A stretch of 64,000 nt of DNA from DATBRG01 sp036560445 (GTDB lineage: Bacteria > Pseudomonadota > Gammaproteobacteria > Burkholderiales > Methylophilaceae). The stretch is from positions 12,500 to 76,499 of the forward strand of contig DATBRG010000025.1 of assembly GCA_036560445.1 (NCBI GenBank), written 5' to 3'. Position 1 is the stretch's first letter, and every line of letters begins with the position of its first letter. A program made the translations under genes and the position numbers. Shown one piece after another: positions 60,101-64,000 of the stretch. The notes beneath the pieces were generated by a model. It ran no database searches and had not been told where the DNA came from. It saw only the letters and a list, made by a program, of their open reading frames with translations.

Positions 60101-61480
60101 CTAGGCTTCGCTCAATTTATCCAACAATTTTTGATGTACGCCACCAAAGCCGCCGTTACTCATGATGAGCACGTGATCTCCCGAGCTAGCCTGACCGGAA
60201 ATGGCTTCGACCATCTGGGCCAAATCATCGAACACACTAGCCTTAGCCGCAATAGGTGCGAGTGCCTCACTGGCATCCCAGCCCAGATTTGCGCCGTAAC
60301 AAAATACTTTATCTGCATCCGCCAGACTGTGGGGCAACGCATTCTTCATAACCCCGAGCTTCATGGTATTGGAACGTGGCTCCAGCACTGCAATAATACG
60401 CGCCTTGCCAACCTTGGCACGCAACCCAGCCACGGTGGTAGCAATCGCGGTAGGGTGATGGGCAAAATCATCATAAACGGTAATGCCTTTTACCACTCCC
60501 CGCATTTCCATGCGGCGTTTTACGTTTTGAAATTCCCCCAGTGCAGCAATACCGACCTCCACTGTTACCCCCACGTGCCTTGCCGCCGCTAACGCAGCCA
60601 GTGCATTCATGCGGTTATGCTCACCCATCAACTGCCACGCTACGCGGCCGAGCCCTTGGCCATTTAAACGCACAGAAAAACTGCCGTCTGGCTCCACATC
60701 TCCGGCTTGCCAGCCTTTTTCATCCGAGCCAAAGGGCTCTACAGGCGTCCAGCAACCTCGGTTAATAACCCTTTGCAGGCTATCTTCCTTGCCATTGAAA
60801 ATCACCAGACCTTGTGCCGGCACAGTACGTACCAGATGGTGGAACTGGGTTTCAATAGCCAATAAATCCGGGAAAATATCCGCATGGTCAAATTCGAGGT
60901 TATTCAACACTGCTGTACGTGGCCGATAATGTACAAACTTGGAGCGCTTGTCGAAGAAGGCCGTATCGTATTCATCCGCTTCAATAACAAAAAACGGTGA
61001 TTCGCTATTAGCATCCTGCCTGGGTTTATCGGGAAGACGGGCCGAGATACCAAAGTTCTGCGGCACACCGCCAATCAGGAACCCTGGCGCCAAGCCGGCG
61101 TATTCGAGTATCCATGCCAACATGGAAGTAGTAGTGGTCTTACCATGGGTACCAGCTACAGCGAGTACCCACTTACCCTGCAATACATTCTCTGCCAACC
61201 ACTGTGGCCCTGATATATAAGGCAGGCCGCGATTGAGGATCTCCTCCATCAACGGGTTACCACGCGAAACTACATTACCGATAACATAGATATCAGGATT
61301 AAGGCTGGTCTGTTCAGGGGCGAAGCCTTCAATTAACTTGATGCCCTGCGCCTCAAGCTGAGCACTCATGGGTGGGTAGACATTGGCGTCACAACCGGTA
61401 ACCTGATGACCGGCTGCTTTGGCGAGGACTGCGATACCGCCCATGAACGTACCACAAATGCCGAGGATGTGAATATGCAT
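60101..61480 (-). CDS. mpl: UDP-MurNAc:tripeptide ligase Mpl
   Basis: Recycling ligase that joins L-Ala-gamma-D-Glu-mDAP to UDP-MurNAc, bypassing de novo synthesis. Mur-ligase motifs: HIHILGICGTFMGGIAVLAK, ATP loop AVAGTHGKTTTTSML, EADEYDTAFFDKRSKF and YDDFAHHPTAI. About 459 residues from the ATG at 61480. An in-frame ATG at 61507 lies inside an inverted repeat of the adjoining element and is not preferred. Pairs functionally with ampG in this window. No ribosome-binding site is visible upstream. Confidence 0.94.
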   Translation of the reverse strand: MHIHILGICGTFMGGIAVLAKAAGHQVTGCDANVYPPMSAQLEAQGIKLIEGFAPEQTSLNPDIYVIGNVVSRGNPLMEEILNRGLPYISGPQWLAENVLQGKWVLAVAGTHGKTTTTSMLAWILEYAGLAPGFLIGGVPQNFGISARLPDKPRQDANSESPFFVIEADEYDTAFFDKRSKFVHYRPRTAVLNNLEFDHADIFPDLLAIETQFHHLVRTVPAQGLVIFNGKEDSLQRVINRGCWTPVEPFGSDEKGWQAGDVEPDGSFSVRLNGQGLGRVAWQLMGEHNRMNALAALAAARHVGVTVEVGIAALGEFQNVKRRMEMRGVVKGITVYDDFAHHPTAIATTVAGLRAKVGKARIIAVLEPRSNTMKLGVMKNALPHSLADADKVFCYGANLGWDASEALAPIAAKASVFDDLAQMVEAISGQASSGDHVLIMSNGGFGGVHQKLLDKLSEA

Positions 61481-61483
61481 TAA

Positions 61484-61758
61484 GGAATCTCTGACTATGC
61501 CTGCCATGACCGCGACAGCGGCTTTGCGGGATGGGATGCAAGAAAGGCTTCGAAGTTAATGGTCATGCCCTTAACGAGAAGTCCGACGTCGCAGACCGCC
61601 CGCAAAGTCACTGTCCCTTCGGGTTGCATTAAAAATGAGTGCTTGCGGCGTTGCACTTCTTGGCTTCGTAGAACAACTACGACCGGCGTCGTGCGCCTTG
61701 CAATCATCTCATTTTTAATTGCAACGCGGCTCATGGCAGGCATAGTCAGAGATTCCAG
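61484..61758. repeat. Inverted-repeat (MITE-like) element at the mpl start
   Basis: A 26 bp perfect inverted repeat (61484-61509 and 61731-61756) bounds about 220 bp. Inside, a second inverted repeat (61623-61639 with 61708-61725, one base different) surrounds a hairpin TCGTAG/CTACGA (61666-61682), so 61623-61725 can fold as one long stem. The 5 bp sequence ATTAA flanks it directly on both sides (61479-61483, 61759-61763), like a target duplication, if the right end is at 61758. An open frame of about 80-108 codons crosses it on the minus strand; it is Val/Arg-rich and I do not trust it. No transposase. This, with the AT-rich bases to 61837, is the content of the 357 bp between mpl and metH. 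Confidence 0.75.
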
Positions 61759-61837
61759 ATTAAAGTGATTGGTTAAACTATTGTAGCAAAGTATTAGTTT
61801 ATATACATATTTTCGTAACAACTCCTACCCTATACGC

Positions 61838-64000
61838 CTAACTCAAATTGGGTGCTAACCATCGCTCCAGGTATTCTTTGGGCAAACCGCGGCGCTTAGC
61901 CATGTCTTCCAGTTGATCCTGGCCAATTTTATCTACACTGAAATATCTGGACTCGGGATGTGCAAAATAGAAACCCGAGACCGATGCTCCAGGCATCATG
62001 GCAAAAGAATCTGTTAAAGACATACCGATTTCTTCAGCCTGAAGCCAGTTAAACATATCGCGCTTGACTGTATGGTCAGGGCAGGCTGGGTAGCCGGGTG
62101 CCGGGCGTATACCCTGATACTTTTCTTTGATCAGGTCATCCTTGCTGAAACTTTCATTCGCTACATAGCCCCATAGATCGGTACGTACCCGTTCATGCAG
62201 GTATTCCGCAAAGGCTTCTGCCAGGCGATCAGCCAGCGATTTCAGCATGATGCTGTTGAAATCATCAAGTGCGGCCATAAAACGTTCTTCATGCTTTTCA
62301 ATACCCAGACCGCCGGTAACGGCAAACATACCGATATAATCGACAACGCCTGAGTCCTTGGGTGCAATAAAATCCGCAAGGCATTGGTTAGGGCGCGGCA
62401 CGCCGTCAATCACGGGCTTCACCGTCTGTTGACGCATACCGTAGTAGGTAAAGGCAACTTCACTGCGGCTTTCATCAGTATAAATTTCTATATCATCGTC
62501 ATTGACACTATTGGCAGGCAGCAACGCAACCACACCATTGGCCGTCAGCCAGCGACCATCAATGATCTTTTTCAGCATGGCCTGCCCCTCAGCAAACAAC
62601 TTGCTCGCCGCCTCCCCCACTACTGCGTCTGTGAGGATTGCCGGGTAGAAGCCTGCCAGATCCCAAGTCTGGAAAAATGGCCCCCAGTCGATGTATTCGG
62701 CAAGAACCGACAAATCCATATTATTGATGACACGGCGACCGATAAACTTTGGTTGCACCGGCGCCGATTGGCCGCCAAATTCCAGTTTAGCCTTGTTGGC
62801 TCGAGCTTGCGCCAGAGCAGCCAGGGGCGTGCCCTTTTTGTTAGCGTGCTGTATACGGGCTTTTTCGTAATCGACTGCAATTTCTTCGATATAAGCATCG
62901 CGCTGTTCCGGCGTCAGCAGTGATTGCATGACAGAAACAGAGCGCGAAGCATCGGCGACATAAATCACCGGGCCTTCATAATGCGGCGCAATTTTCACCG
63001 CAGTATGCGCCCGCGAGGTAGTCGCGCCACCAATCAACAAGGGAGTCTTAAGCCCGAGGAAATGCGGATCACGCTGCATTTCGCGTGCAACGTGTGCCAT
63101 TTCTTCCAAAGACGGGGTAATGAGCCCAGAAAGACCAATGATGTCGGCATTCTCTGCCTTGGCCATCGCCAGAATCTCAGATGCAGGCACCATGACACCC
63201 ATATTCACCACTTCAAAGTTATTACATTGCAACACTACGGAAACAATATTCTTGCCAATATCGTGCACATCGCCTTTGACGGTAGCAATCACCACCTTGC
63301 CCTTAGGCTTGGCCACAATTCCGGTACGTTTCTCTTCGAGTAACTTTTCTTCTTCGATAAATGGAATCAGATGTGCGACTGCCTGCTTCATCACGCGCGC
63401 CGATTTTACGACCTGCGGCAGAAACATCTTGCCTTGACCAAACAAGTCTCCAACGATATTCATGCCATCCATGAGCGGGCCTTCGATCACATTGATCGGG
63501 CGGCCACCTTTGGCCATAACCTGCTGGCGAGCTTCTTCGGTATCCTCGACGATGAACTCGGTAATTCCATGTACCATGGCGTGTGCCAGACGCTTTTCCA
63601 CAGGCAACGGATTCTCCGGCGACCCACGCCATTCGGCGATAGATGCCTCCTTTTTGCCGCCTGCAGTCAAGGTGGAAGCAAACTCAATCATGCGCTCGGT
63701 TGCATCTGGCCTGCGATTCAGCACGACATCTTCCACCCGCTCACGTAACTCAGGCGCAAGATCATCGTAAACACCCATCATGCCGGCGTTAACGATGCCC
63801 ATGGTCATACCCGCCTTGATGGCGTGATAGAGGAAGACTGTATGAATGGCCTCGCGTGCCGGGTCATTGCCGCGGAAGCTAAAGCTCACATTTGAAACAC
63901 CACCTGAAATCTTGGCGTAAGGCAGGTTCTCTTTTATCCAGCGGGTGGCGTTGATGAAGTCGACAGCGTAATTATTATGTTCTTCTATGCCCGTAGCGAT
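61838..64000 (-). CDS. metH: Cobalamin-dependent methionine synthase MetH (C-terminal 720 residues)
   Basis: Transfers a methyl group from methyl-tetrahydrofolate to homocysteine through B12. The gene runs off the right edge. The visible part starts in the pterin-binding barrel (ATGIEEHNNYAVDFINATR, GGVSNVSFSFRGNDPAREA), then the helical cap, the B12 domain with DVHDIGKNIV (axial His) and the SAM-reactivation domain near the C-terminus (PAPGYPACPDHTVKRDMFN, MMPGASVSGFYFAHPESRYF). Missing are the homocysteine-binding domain and the start. No riboswitch is visible because the 5' end is outside. Confidence 0.97.
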   Translation of the reverse strand: MATGIEEHNNYAVDFINATRWIKENLPYAKISGGVSNVSFSFRGNDPAREAIHTVFLYHAIKAGMTMGIVNAGMMGVYDDLAPELRERVEDVVLNRRPDATERMIEFASTLTAGGKKEASIAEWRGSPENPLPVEKRLAHAMVHGITEFIVEDTEEARQQVMAKGGRPINVIEGPLMDGMNIVGDLFGQGKMFLPQVVKSARVMKQAVAHLIPFIEEEKLLEEKRTGIVAKPKGKVVIATVKGDVHDIGKNIVSVVLQCNNFEVVNMGVMVPASEILAMAKAENADIIGLSGLITPSLEEMAHVAREMQRDPHFLGLKTPLLIGGATTSRAHTAVKIAPHYEGPVIYVADASRSVSVMQSLLTPEQRDAYIEEIAVDYEKARIQHANKKGTPLAALAQARANKAKLEFGGQSAPVQPKFIGRRVINNMDLSVLAEYIDWGPFFQTWDLAGFYPAILTDAVVGEAASKLFAEGQAMLKKIIDGRWLTANGVVALLPANSVNDDDIEIYTDESRSEVAFTYYGMRQQTVKPVIDGVPRPNQCLADFIAPKDSGVVDYIGMFAVTGGLGIEKHEERFMAALDDFNSIMLKSLADRLAEAFAEYLHERVRTDLWGYVANESFSKDDLIKEKYQGIRPAPGYPACPDHTVKRDMFNWLQAEEIGMSLTDSFAMMPGASVSGFYFAHPESRYFSVDKIGQDQLEDMAKRRGLPKEYLERWLAPNLS

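Noticed and set aside
61495..61821. A 108-codon minus-strand open frame across the inverted-repeat element
   Set aside because: It is formed largely by the repeat arms, has a Val/Arg-rich composition, no recognisable domain and no ribosome-binding site, so it is more likely a by-product of the element.
1..64000. Search for CRISPR arrays, tRNA/rRNA genes, phage or transposase genes
   Set aside because: None could be recognised by eye: no regularly spaced repeats, no CCA-ended cloverleaf candidates and no integrase or transposase motifs.

Overview
The window reads as ordinary chromosome from a betaproteobacterium, most likely a methylotroph-like member of Nitrosomonadales (Methylophilaceae). 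This rests on gene order (glnA-DUF4124-glnL-glnG; pilMNOPQ-aroK-aroB-dgt; metX-metW; gatCAB divergent from mreBCD-mrdA-rodA), moderate GC and the porin type; it is inference, since no species marker such as 16S rRNA is present. Coding density is very high, with many 1-8 bp overlaps between genes. I see no rRNA, tRNA, CRISPR array, insertion sequence or prophage.

Layout. 1-2113: end of uvrA, then a leftward rhodanese-aroE-mtgA operon. 2171-6983: nitrogen control, with a sigma-54/NtrC-type promoter, glnA, a DUF4124 protein, glnL (NtrB) and glnG (NtrC). 7014-8861: lone cysC and a porin with palindromes upstream. 9155-16956 (leftward): type IV pilus genes pilMNOPQ, a terminator, then aroK-aroB-dgt. 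17121-20164: ponA (PBP1A) and a conserved unknown. 20166-28527 (leftward): rpe, trpE, a MASE1-PAS-GGDEF-EAL cyclic-di-GMP enzyme, trpG, trpD, trpC, hemB. 28648-33281: hemA-prfA-prmC and a membrane-anchored TAXI binding protein. 33266-38405: gamma carbonic anhydrase, metX-metW, a TauE/SafE-like membrane protein, AmpG-like permease, DUF1223 protein. 38413-40405 (leftward): a bufferin-type RiPP cluster (precursor bufA, DUF692 MNIO enzyme bufB, partner bufC). 40552-43888: exoA, pyrE, a second DUF4124 protein, a TPR/glycosyltransferase-like protein. 43895-47162 (leftward): gatCAB. 47288-57702: mreB, terminator, then a close-packed run mreC-mreD-mrdA-rodA-rlpA-dacC-dat-DUF493-lipB-lipA. 57816-64000: fasciclin protein, HIT protein, 2Fe-2S ferredoxin, tonB, mpl, a roughly 275 bp inverted-repeat element abutting the mpl start, and the C-terminal 720 residues of metH.

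How the parts fit: most of the window is housekeeping (cell wall and shape, aromatic and methionine biosynthesis, haem, translation quality, lipoate). The most unusual parts are the compact bufferin cluster, whose cysteine-rich precursor carries a lipobox and is separated from its enzymes by an intrinsic terminator; the second-messenger enzyme embedded in the tryptophan operon; and the inverted-repeat element inserted at the mpl start codon.
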